Shown here one piece after another: positions 7,662-14,121 of a stretch of 40,433 nucleotides of DNA. The notes under the pieces are model-generated. The model was not told the origin of the DNA, searched no databases, and saw only the letters and a program-made list of their open reading frames with translations. Location: positions 1 through 40,433 of the forward strand of contig JAJPXP010000029.1 in the NCBI GenBank assembly GCA_021205365.1. The letters are read 5' to 3'. Made by a program: the position numbers and the translations under genes. The stretch comes from Clostridia bacterium. GTDB lineage: Bacteria; Bacillota; Clostridia; Oscillospirales; Butyricicoccaceae. The stretch's first letter is position 1; each line of letters begins with the position of its first letter.

Positions 7662-8582
7662 TTATGCATTTCCGCTGGCTTCATATGCTCTTTCCCCGAA
7701 ATCATCTACTGTCAGTTCGGGATTTTTGACGCTGACACGGGAAAATGGAGGGATGGACGAGGTAATAAAAGCACTGCCTCCGATCGTTGAGCCGCGGCCA
7801 ATGACTGTATTGCCGCCAAGGATAGATGCATTGGAATAAATGGTGACATCATCTTCAATGGTCGGATGGCGCTTCTTACCGGCAAGCTTTAAGCCTGCGC
7901 GGGTAGAAAGTGCGCCCAATGTGACACCCTGATAAATTTTGACATTATTGCCGATATTGGTGGTTTCGCCAATTACAACACCAGTGCCATGGTCAATAAA
8001 GAAATATTCGCCGATTGTAGCACCGGAGTTGATATCAATTCCAGTACGGCTGTGCGCATGTTCTGTCATGATACGCGGAATATATGGAATATTGCGGATA
8101 TACAGCTCGTGCGCGATGCGGTAAATAAAAATGGCACGCAGACCAGGATAAGAAAGAATAATTTGTTCTCTGCTGCCTGCAGCAGGATCGCCATTAAGCG
8201 CGGCTTCCACATCGATCAGCAGCAGCTTCTGCAGCCGCGGAAGCTCCAGCATCATCTCAGTCGCAGCTTCCTGTGCGCGGATATCGACAGAAGAAGTCAG
8301 ACTGCCTTCCTGGTAGGCAAGGGCAATCTTAATCTGCGGGTACAGGCGTTCATAAATATGCGTCAGCATCTGCCCGGCAAAGTACGGTGCAGAGATACGG
8401 GTAGGCTGTTCTGGTCCAAAATAGCCTGGAAACAGAAGCTTACGGAAATCGTCAAGGATATCGATAATGGTGGCACGGTTTGGACGTTCCAACCCTTTTT
8501 TGTTAAAGAATAATTCGCTGGACTGATAGCCTGCCTGCAGCTGGCGAACAATATCATCCAGGCGGTCATTGAATTGAGACAT
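7662..8582 (-). CDS. cysE: serine O-acetyltransferase (EpsC/long-form CysE type)
   Basis: This 306-aa enzyme transfers acetyl from acetyl-CoA to L-serine to give O-acetylserine, the committed step of cysteine synthesis. The N-terminal half is helical. The C-terminal half is a left-handed beta-helix of hexapeptide repeats, including the active-site run HAHSRTGIDINSGATIGEYF and FIDHGTGVVIGETTNIGNN. The length of about 300 aa matches the EpsC-like branch. The start at 8582 has GGAGAA seven bases upstream. No cysK lies beside it. The promoter region is shared with the divergent tcdA gene and contains a 17-bp palindrome in the leader. Confidence 0.92.
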   Translation of the reverse strand: MSQFNDRLDDIVRQLQAGYQSSELFFNKKGLERPNRATIIDILDDFRKLLFPGYFGPEQPTRISAPYFAGQMLTHIYERLYPQIKIALAYQEGSLTSSVDIRAQEAATEMMLELPRLQKLLLIDVEAALNGDPAAGSREQIILSYPGLRAIFIYRIAHELYIRNIPYIPRIMTEHAHSRTGIDINSGATIGEYFFIDHGTGVVIGETTNIGNNVKIYQGVTLGALSTRAGLKLAGKKRHPTIEDDVTIYSNASILGGNTVIGRGSTIGGSAFITSSIPPFSRVSVKNPELTVDDFGERAYEASGNA

Positions 8583-8605
8583 AGTATTTTCTCCTTACCA
8601 TGGTG

Positions 8606-8622
8606 ACTGCAATACTTGCAGT
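8606..8622. promoter_or_regulatory. palindrome in the cysE leader, candidate operator
   Basis: ACTGCAA-TAC-TTGCAGT is a perfect inverted repeat with 7-bp arms, about 10-25 nt downstream of the predicted cysE transcription start. It could bind a regulator or form a leader hairpin. Confidence 0.4.
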
Positions 8623-8637
8623 GAATCCTACCAAGTT

Positions 8638-8666
8638 AGTATAACAATATTTACCGGATAATGCAA
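8638..8666 (-). promoter_or_regulatory. sigma-A promoter of cysE
   Basis: On the minus strand TTGCAT (8666-8661), a 17-bp spacer and TATACT (8643-8638). The -10 box overlaps the imperfect palindrome ATACTAACTTGGTAGGAT, a possible Rrf2-type operator. Confidence 0.6.
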
Positions 8667-8679
8667 TACACAAACAACG

Positions 8680-8709
8680 TTGACAAGAAACAGAATGACA
8701 AGATATACT
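8680..8709 (+). promoter_or_regulatory. sigma-A promoter of tcdA
   Basis: TTGACA (8680-8685), an 18-bp spacer and TATACT (8704-8709), back to back with the cysE promoter. Confidence 0.65.
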
Positions 8710-8738
8710 GGAACAAATACATATGAAGGAGCAGCAAT

Positions 8739-9473
8739 ATGGAGGAATTTGTACGCACAGAAGCTGTCTTAGGTGCGGAAGCCATGCAGAAACTGGGAAA
8801 TGCACGTGTGGCAGTTTTTGGTATTGGCGGTGTCGGCGGACATGCCGCAGATGCATTGGCACGCAGCGGTGTCGGTGCACTGGATCTGTATGACGATGAT
8901 ACTGTATCCATGTCAAATATCAACCGGCAGATCGTAGCGAAGCATTCGACACTGGGCAGACAGAAAATTGAAGTTATGCGAGAGCATATTTTGGACATCA
9001 ATCCGGCATGTAAGGTAACAGTACACCGGATGTTTTACTTGCCGCAGACTGCAGACAGCATTGATCTGAGCGTATATGACTATATTATTGATGCCGTGGA
9101 CACGGTTTCGGCGAAGCTGGAGCTTGTCTGCCGGGCGGAAAAGGCAAACGTTCCGGTTATCAGCGCTATGGGGGCTGGGAATAAGCTGGACCCGACACGT
9201 TTTGAGGTGACCGATATCAGCAAAACCACAATGGACCCGTTGGCGCGTGTCATGCGGAAAGAATTGAAAAAACGTGGTATTTACCGGCTAAAAGTAGTAT
9301 ATTCCAAAGAAGAGCCAGCTGTGCTCAAACACGAAATTTCGAATGCAAAGGTAGCAGGCCGTCCCGGTGAAAGCAAAAAACAGGCGCCGGGCAGCCTTGC
9401 CTTTGTACCGTCTGTTATGGGATTGATTCTGGCGGGAGAGGCCGTGAAGGACTTGGCAGGAGTAAACGAATGA
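8739..9473 (+). CDS. tcdA: tRNA threonylcarbamoyladenosine dehydratase (TcdA/CsdL)
   Basis: This 244-aa E1-like enzyme uses ATP to dehydrate t6A37 of ANN-decoding tRNAs to cyclic ct6A. The nucleotide-binding loop FGIGGVGG is near residue 28, followed by DDDTVSMSNINRQ, which is typical of E1-like ThiF/TcdA proteins. IIDAVDTVSAKL and ISAMGAGNKLDPTRF match the TcdA branch rather than MoeB/ThiF. The ribosome-binding site AAGGAG lies eight bases upstream. The stop overlaps the next start as ATGA, so the pair is one operon. Confidence 0.9.
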   Translation: MEEFVRTEAVLGAEAMQKLGNARVAVFGIGGVGGHAADALARSGVGALDLYDDDTVSMSNINRQIVAKHSTLGRQKIEVMREHILDINPACKVTVHRMFYLPQTADSIDLSVYDYIIDAVDTVSAKLELVCRAEKANVPVISAMGAGNKLDPTRFEVTDISKTTMDPLARVMRKELKKRGIYRLKVVYSKEEPAVLKHEISNAKVAGRPGESKKQAPGSLAFVPSVMGLILAGEAVKDLAGVNE

Positions 9474-10102
9474 ACGAATATATCACATATCTTGAACGTT
9501 TCATTCCGGAAAAAGACAGTTTGAAAATTGTAAAAACAGAAGCAAAAAACTATCATAGGGAACATTTGCCGGAACAATGCTTCCATATGATTTCGGAACT
9601 GTATCAGTCGGACAATTTTCAGATACAGGAAGTTGGCGTTCTTCTTGCGGGCTATGTGGCAGATATATATCCTGAAGCCCTTGCGTTTCTGCGGGATACG
9701 GTCAGCCAGCATGATAGCTGGAAGGTACAGGAAGTGCTGGCAATGTCTTTTGACAATTATTGTGCGAAAATTGGTTATGAGACGGCCATGCCCGTAATTC
9801 GGGACTGGTTTGCAGATGAACGTGCGAATGTACGCCGGGCTGCATCAGAAGGGTTACGAGTGTGGACGAGCCGTCCATATTTTAAAGATCATCCAGAATT
9901 TGCTGTTGAACTGCTGGCATCACATAAGGATGATGAAAGCGAATATGTCCGGAAATCAGCTGGGAACAGCCTGCGGGATATCAGCAAAAAGAATCCAAAG
10001 ATTGTAGAGCATGAGCTGCAGACATGGGATTTGTCATCGAAGCGTGTGAAGCAGGTGTACAAGCTTGCAAGTAAATTTATATTGAATCACGAACCGGTTT
10101 GA
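9470..10102 (+). CDS. HEAT-repeat protein related to DNA alkylation repair enzymes
   Basis: This 210-aa all-helical protein has repeated HEAT-like units, for example WFADERANVRRAASEGLRVW and ESEYVRKSAGNSLRDISKKNP. These resemble the AlkC/AlkD-type alkylated-base glycosylases in COG4335 and COG4912. It is slightly shorter than typical AlkD (about 230 aa), and the catalytic acid cannot be assigned with confidence. Glycosylase activity is therefore only possible. The start overlaps the tcdA stop (ATGA), so translation is coupled. Confidence 0.7.
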   Translation: MNEYITYLERFIPEKDSLKIVKTEAKNYHREHLPEQCFHMISELYQSDNFQIQEVGVLLAGYVADIYPEALAFLRDTVSQHDSWKVQEVLAMSFDNYCAKIGYETAMPVIRDWFADERANVRRAASEGLRVWTSRPYFKDHPEFAVELLASHKDDESEYVRKSAGNSLRDISKKNPKIVEHELQTWDLSSKRVKQVYKLASKFILNHEPV

Positions 10103-10152
10103 CCAATGTCAATGATGTAGTATCAAAGAGAGGAACAGTAGAATTTTGAATC

Positions 10153-10181
10153 TTGACGGACTTCAAATTATCTGCTATACT
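10153..10181 (+). promoter_or_regulatory. sigma-A promoter of the riboswitch-exchanger unit
   Basis: TTGACG (10153-10158), a 17-bp spacer and TATACT (10176-10181). The expected start is near 10188, exactly where the riboswitch begins. Confidence 0.7.
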
Positions 10182-10187
10182 TTTCGT

Positions 10188-10316
10188 GCAAAGGGAGTAG
10201 CTGGCACGATATGTTCGTGTTTACATTGCCGTCAGTACAATTCACCATGAATTCGGTTTGTAAATAATTAGCGAGACTTTGCTGCAAGATATTTTTGCAG
10301 CATGGTCTCGTTTTTT
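10188..10316 (+). ncRNA. yybP-ykoY (manganese) riboswitch with expression platform
   Basis: The leader opens with CAAAGGGAGTAGCTGG and contains TTTACATTGCCGTCA and TTAGCGAGACTTTGC, matching the yybP-ykoY consensus, known to sense Mn2+. GCAAAG (10188-10193) can pair with CTTTGC (10277-10282) to close the aptamer stem P1. CTTTGC is also part of the downstream terminator stem. The two folds exclude each other, so metal binding should prevent termination and turn the gene on. Confidence 0.88.
10272..10316 (+). terminator. riboswitch-controlled terminator
   Basis: CGAGAC (10272-10277) pairs with GTCTCG (10305-10310). An inner TTTGCTGCAA/TTGCAGCAT stem extends it and TTTTTT follows. The hairpin competes with the aptamer P1 stem. 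Confidence 0.85.
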
Positions 10317-10364
10317 GTTTGCAGTTCAGGACGAGACTGCTGCAAAGCATTTTAAGGAGGATGC

Positions 10365-11294
10365 ATGATGAGCATTGTACTGCAAATATTACTTTTGGTG
10401 ATTGGCTTTTGTATGCTGATCAAAGGTGCTGATTTTTTTGTAGAAGGTACAAGTGGAATTGCAAGGAAATTTGGCATACCACAATTGGTGATTGGGCTTA
10501 CGATTGTAGCCATGGGAACAAGTGCTCCGGAGGCTGCTGTCAGCATTACAGCGGCAATGAAGGGGAGCGCAGATATTACGATAGGAAATATTGTGGGAAG
10601 CAATATTCTAAATGTACTGATTATTCTGGGCATCACCGCTGTCATTACTACGCTGACTGTGGCACATTCTACCGTGCGGATAGAAATCCCATTTATGATC
10701 GGTATCTCAATCCTTCTTCTTGTTTTAGGGCTGGATCATACGGTTCATTTCTGGGATGGCGTGATATTGGTTATCCTGTTTATTCTGTATTTGACATATC
10801 TGTTCCGGATGGCGAAAAAGAATCCGGAGGAAGAAAACGCCACCAACCGTGAATTGCCGATTTGGAAGGCGGTTGCCGGTGCAGTCATTGGCCTGATTCT
10901 CATCGTTGTTGGAAGTGATGTCACAGTGGATGCAGCAACTGCAATTGCAGCGTTCTGTGGCATGAGTGATAGATTTATCGGTTTGACAATTGTGGCGTTG
11001 GGAACTTCTCTGCCGGAGCTGTTTACTTCTGTCACAGCTGCACGAAAGGGAAATGCCGCTATTGCCATTGGCAATATTGTAGGCAGTAACATATTCAATA
11101 TCCTTTTTGTTGTTGGTCTGTCAGCTCTCATTGTTCCCATTCCATTTGCAGCAGCATTCCGATTCGATATGCTAGTTGCAATCGGCGCTGGAATCCTTTT
11201 GTTCCTATGTTGCCTGAGAAATCATAAACTAGGCCGATGGGCAGGATTGCTCATGCTTGGAAGTTATGCAGCATATTTTTGTGCTATTTTATAA
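10365..11294 (+). CDS. CaCA-family cation exchanger (YrbG-like), manganese-riboswitch controlled
   Basis: This 309-aa membrane exchanger has ten or so hydrophobic segments and two inverted alpha repeats: GTSAPE (51-56) with GNIVGSN (74-80), and GTSLPE (213-218) with GNIVGSN (236-242). These acidic and Asn residues form the ion path in Na+/Ca2+ exchangers. The family label is calcium/sodium antiporter. The Mn2+-sensing leader suggests that its physiological job here is Mn2+ export, or export of Ca2+ and Mn2+ together. AAGGAGG (10354-10360) precedes the start; the second ATG at 10368 has the better spacing and could be the true start. Confidence 0.9.
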   Translation: MMSIVLQILLLVIGFCMLIKGADFFVEGTSGIARKFGIPQLVIGLTIVAMGTSAPEAAVSITAAMKGSADITIGNIVGSNILNVLIILGITAVITTLTVAHSTVRIEIPFMIGISILLLVLGLDHTVHFWDGVILVILFILYLTYLFRMAKKNPEEENATNRELPIWKAVAGAVIGLILIVVGSDVTVDAATAIAAFCGMSDRFIGLTIVALGTSLPELFTSVTAARKGNAAIAIGNIVGSNIFNILFVVGLSALIVPIPFAAAFRFDMLVAIGAGILLFLCCLRNHKLGRWAGLLMLGSYAAYFCAIL

Positions 11295-11332
11295 GATCAA
11301 CATATTGGAGTAAATTATATACATGAAATAAG

Positions 11333-11369
11333 ACGGACTGTCAGCGTTTTCTGAAACAGTCCGTTTTTT
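11333..11369 (+). terminator. Rho-independent terminator of the exchanger gene
   Basis: ACGGACTGT (11333-11341) and ACAGTCCGT (11356-11364) form a 9-bp stem, with an extra inner CAG/CTG stem, followed by TTTTTT. Confidence 0.88.
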
Positions 11370-11652
11370 ATATGTTATATTCCATTTCCGTTATCCGTTG
11401 CATTAATCATCAATGTATAGAAGCCAAAGTCGTTCAGCTGAAGTTCGACAGAAGCAGTAGCTACGTTGGCAATACCACAGCCTTGCATACAGATAGGATA
11501 GAACGGCACACGGACCGAATTTGGTGGTTTCTTATTATGTCAAAAGAAGTTGAAATTTTTACAATATATTGTGGCTTTTAGGGGTTTTAAGGTATCTTAA
11601 AATATGGTACAATATCACCAACAAAACATCTGGAGTAAAGGAGGGGAATCTT
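11370..11652. other. intergenic region upstream of the AraC gene
   Basis: About 280 bp without a convincing gene. A 69-codon frame (11372-11581) begins inside the T-tract of the preceding terminator and has no ribosome-binding site. Near the right end a TACAAT box (11608-11613) may be the -10 of the AraC-gene promoter; the -35 is weak. Confidence 0.5.
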
Positions 11653-12591
11653 TTGCAGACTGATTTTGTAAAAATTTTGACGGAAGATACCGTCGAAATG
11701 GTCACGGATGATACACTGCGCGAAATGAAAAGCCATGGCACAGCGGCATTCCCGTTTCAGTATTACAGTGAAAGGTTCGATTGGAGCCGCCTCGAATCCA
11801 TCGAATGGCATTGGCATAATGAGGTGGAAATTGTTCAGATTTTGAGTGGTTCCATGGAATGCAAAATTGGTGAACAGGAAATCGGTTTGCAGAAGGGGGA
11901 TGCTTTGTTTATTAACAGCGGTGTGATTCATCGGTATCAGCCACCAAAGGGGAGGAAACAGTCACAATGCAAATTTTCGGACATCGTTTTTGCACCGGAA
12001 TTGATTGCGCCCAGTAGATCGACAATATACCGCAAGTATATCCAGCCTAATATTACGCATGGACAGCCGTTTCTTCTTATGAAGAGAGAGAAAGATTGGG
12101 AAAAACAGACTTTAGATTGTTATGAGAGGATAGAACATCTTTGCAGATCGGAAGCAGATATGACAGAGCTTCGCATCCAGATTGGCATTTCAGATCTTTG
12201 GCTGCATCTGGCGCCGCATCTGGAAAGACCAGATACAGGACAGCAGAATAATAAAAATATTCTGATACAGGCACGCCTTCGTAAGATGATGCAGTTTATC
12301 TGGGATCATTACACAGAACGTATTTCTTTAGATGATATCGCTGGCGCGGCGAATATCAGTAAGAGTGCAGCACTCCGCTGTTTCCGTATAGGTGTGCAGA
12401 TGTCACCAGTTGGCTATTTGAATGATTACCGATTAAACCGTGCAAAGGAGCTGCTGGTGTCTTCCCATCATACAGTTTCAGAGGTAGCATTGGCAGTTGG
12501 CTTTGACAACGTCGGTTATTTTGACCGTGTTTTCAAGCGGGCTTTCAATTTGACACCAAAACAGTTTGCAAAACAAAATATGATTCTTTAA
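11653..12591 (+). CDS. AraC-family transcriptional regulator with cupin sensor domain
   Basis: This 312-aa regulator starts at TTG 11653, six bases after AAAGGAGGGG (11637-11646); 28 further in-frame codons upstream have no such site. Residues ~45-100 form a cupin (HWHNEVEIVQILSGSMECKIG and GDALFINSGVIHRY), which typically binds a small sugar-like ligand. Residues ~210-308 form the paired AraC helix-turn-helix (ISLDDIAGAANISKSAALRCFR, then VSEVALAVGFDNVGYFDRVFKRAF). No transport or catabolic operon lies beside it, so its target and ligand are unknown. It is the last ordinary chromosomal protein gene before the tRNA and prophage. Confidence 0.9.
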   Translation: MQTDFVKILTEDTVEMVTDDTLREMKSHGTAAFPFQYYSERFDWSRLESIEWHWHNEVEIVQILSGSMECKIGEQEIGLQKGDALFINSGVIHRYQPPKGRKQSQCKFSDIVFAPELIAPSRSTIYRKYIQPNITHGQPFLLMKREKDWEKQTLDCYERIEHLCRSEADMTELRIQIGISDLWLHLAPHLERPDTGQQNNKNILIQARLRKMMQFIWDHYTERISLDDIAGAANISKSAALRCFRIGVQMSPVGYLNDYRLNRAKELLVSSHHTVSEVALAVGFDNVGYFDRVFKRAFNLTPKQFAKQNMIL

Positions 12592-12620
12592 ACTATGTGG
12601 CATAAAAAGCAGATTTCCCG

Positions 12621-12649
12621 TTGACAAGAATCGTTTGTCCTGATATAAT
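12621..12649 (+). promoter_or_regulatory. consensus sigma-A promoter of the tRNA-Val gene
   Basis: TTGACA (12621-12626), a 17-bp spacer and TATAAT (12644-12649): a perfect consensus, as expected for a stable RNA gene. Confidence 0.9.
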
Positions 12650-12669
12650 AATCCTCACAGTTGAGGAAT

Positions 12670-12745
12670 GGACACTTAGCTCAGTTGGTAGAGCATCCGC
12701 TTGACGTGCGGAAGGTCAGCGGTTCGAGACCGTTAGTGTCCACCA
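12670..12745 (+). tRNA. tRNA-Val(GAC)
   Basis: A 76-nt cloverleaf includes encoded CCA. The acceptor stem is GGACACT/AGTGTCC. The anticodon stem TCCGC/GCGGA carries loop TTGACGT, giving anticodon GAC (valine). The T-loop is TTCGAGA. It directly abuts the prophage integrase region, so its 3' end is the likely attachment site; the gene itself is intact. Confidence 0.96.
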
Positions 12746-12753
12746 GTTATGAA

Positions 12754-12787
12754 GTCCCCTGAATCGTAAGGATTTAGGGGATTTTTT
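12754..12787 (+). terminator. Rho-independent terminator downstream of tRNA-Val
   Basis: TCCCCTGAATC (12755-12765) pairs with GATTTAGGGGA (12771-12781) over a 5-nt loop, with one G-T pair, followed by TTTTTT. It may be phage-derived if the att core lies within the tRNA. Confidence 0.85.
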
Positions 12788-12856
12788 ATGTTATTTTGTG
12801 TTTGGATTGAAATTAAGTTGCAAAATTAACATATTTGTTTTCGTTCGTCCTCGTTT

Positions 12857-12904
12857 ATATTTGACACATGGTGCACACATATTTAAAAAACAGGGGTCAA
12901 ATAT
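12857..12904. repeat. inverted repeat beside int, candidate integrase arm sites
   Basis: ATATTTGAC (12857-12865) and GTCAAATAT (12896-12904) are inverted copies flanking a GTGCAC palindrome. GGGTCA also occurs twice at 12894-12908. Such repeats near attL can be integrase arm-binding sites. The right repeat overlaps the end of int. Confidence 0.35.
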
Positions 12905-14018
12905 GGGTCATTTTCATTTTTCCTATCTCCAGTTTGGCGATACGTTCAGCATCTGATTTGTCGAAGTGTGAATAAATATTAGCCGTTGTCCGGATATCCG
13001 CATGTCCGGCAAGATACTGAACTGTTTTGAGATCATATCCTGAACGGATCTGGTTAGTCACGTATGTATGCCGGAGATAATGGGGAGTAATGGATTGATC
13101 TATTGCGTGCTCAACAATCTTATTTCTGTATAGCTTTGCTCCAGCTTGAATATCCCAGGCACGCATGAAGCTTTGCCACATCCGGCGGATTTTAGTTTCT
13201 GTCATGCGTTTCCCATTGTTGTTGTGGAAAATATAATTGTTTCCATGAATATGCTTGGGCTTAAAATTCAATAGATCAGTCAGCAGATCATCTGGAATAG
13301 GAACATACCGGGTGCCGGCTTCGGTCTTAGGGCTTTTCTCTTTTCCTTGGTTTCCACTGGCGAACTCGACAGCCTTATCAACCCGCAGAAGTTTGCTATC
13401 CTTATCAATATCGCCCCAGCGCAAAGGAATTGTTTCCCCTCGACGTAAGCCACATTGCAGCATCAATCGAACCCAGAGACCGGCTCTGTGATGCTTTGCA
13501 GTCTCTATGAAGGTTGTTTCCTCTTCGGCTGTTAAAGCTCTCCTGTGGTGGCTCTCAGCTGGATGAGCAACCAATCCAGCGGCAGGATTATATTCAATTA
13601 ACCCATTTATCAGTGCGCGAGAAAAGATCTGATTCATTGACCCGATTAGTTTATCCATTTCAGATTTACTTCTGGCAGCAGATTGATCAACAACTTGCTG
13701 TGCATGGAAAGAACGAACGGAACGAAGATCCATAAATCCAATCACGGGAGAAATTCTCAGCCGGATTTGTCTCTCATAGTTTTTGTACTGTGATGGGCCA
13801 ATTCGGTCTTTTTTGTATGTGTTCAGCCATTGCCACGCCCATTGCTCAACGGTCAAACCTTTACCAACAACCTGAACGCCTTTGGCATAGAGGTTTTGTA
13901 CAGCACGGCATTTTTGGTCAAATTCTTTCCGATTGTTGCTTCGGACAATTTTTCGGATAGGAGTACCATCGGGCTTGTGTCCAACGGTAAATGATCGGCG
14001 GTATTTGTATGTTGCCAT
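12897..14018 (-). CDS. int: phage tyrosine-type site-specific integrase
   Basis: This 373-aa recombinase integrates and excises the prophage. It has an N-terminal arm-binding region (MATYKYRRSFTVGHKPDGTP), a SAM-like core-binding domain (~55-150) and a catalytic domain. The catalytic set is complete: R192 (GLRRGE), H313 and R316 (PHYLRHTYVT), H339 (GHADIRTT) and the nucleophile Y349 (NIYSHF). The start at 14018 follows AAGGAGTG; 25 upstream in-frame codons lack a ribosome-binding site. The gene's 3' end faces the tRNA-Val, the normal layout for tRNA-integrated phages. A LexA-type box lies 20 bp upstream of the start, suggesting SOS control. Confidence 0.95.
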   Translation of the reverse strand: MATYKYRRSFTVGHKPDGTPIRKIVRSNNRKEFDQKCRAVQNLYAKGVQVVGKGLTVEQWAWQWLNTYKKDRIGPSQYKNYERQIRLRISPVIGFMDLRSVRSFHAQQVVDQSAARSKSEMDKLIGSMNQIFSRALINGLIEYNPAAGLVAHPAESHHRRALTAEEETTFIETAKHHRAGLWVRLMLQCGLRRGETIPLRWGDIDKDSKLLRVDKAVEFASGNQGKEKSPKTEAGTRYVPIPDDLLTDLLNFKPKHIHGNNYIFHNNNGKRMTETKIRRMWQSFMRAWDIQAGAKLYRNKIVEHAIDQSITPHYLRHTYVTNQIRSGYDLKTVQYLAGHADIRTTANIYSHFDKSDAERIAKLEIGKMKMTHI

Positions 14019-14037
14019 AGAATCACTCCTTTTTCGA

Positions 14038-14049
14038 GAACATACGTTC
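14038..14049. promoter_or_regulatory. LexA (DinR)-type SOS box upstream of int
   Basis: GAAC-ATAC-GTTC followed by G matches the Gram-positive LexA consensus GAAC-RNRY-GTTC at every specified position. It lies 20 bp upstream of the integrase start codon. Host LexA would repress int until DNA damage. Confidence 0.65.
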
Positions 14050-14121
14050 GATTTCGCGGGTAAAGATTTACCGCCCCGCAGGGCGGCAAACACTTATTGG
14101 ATTCAATTATTATTAGTTATG

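Noticed and set aside
11372-11581. 69-codon frame before the AraC gene
   Set aside because: It begins within the T-tract of a terminator, has no ribosome-binding site, and shows no recognisable sequence.
14071-14086. CCGCCC-CGCA-GGGCGG hairpin as terminator of the exonuclease gene
   Set aside because: The stem is good, but no T-tract follows on either strand, so termination is not supported.
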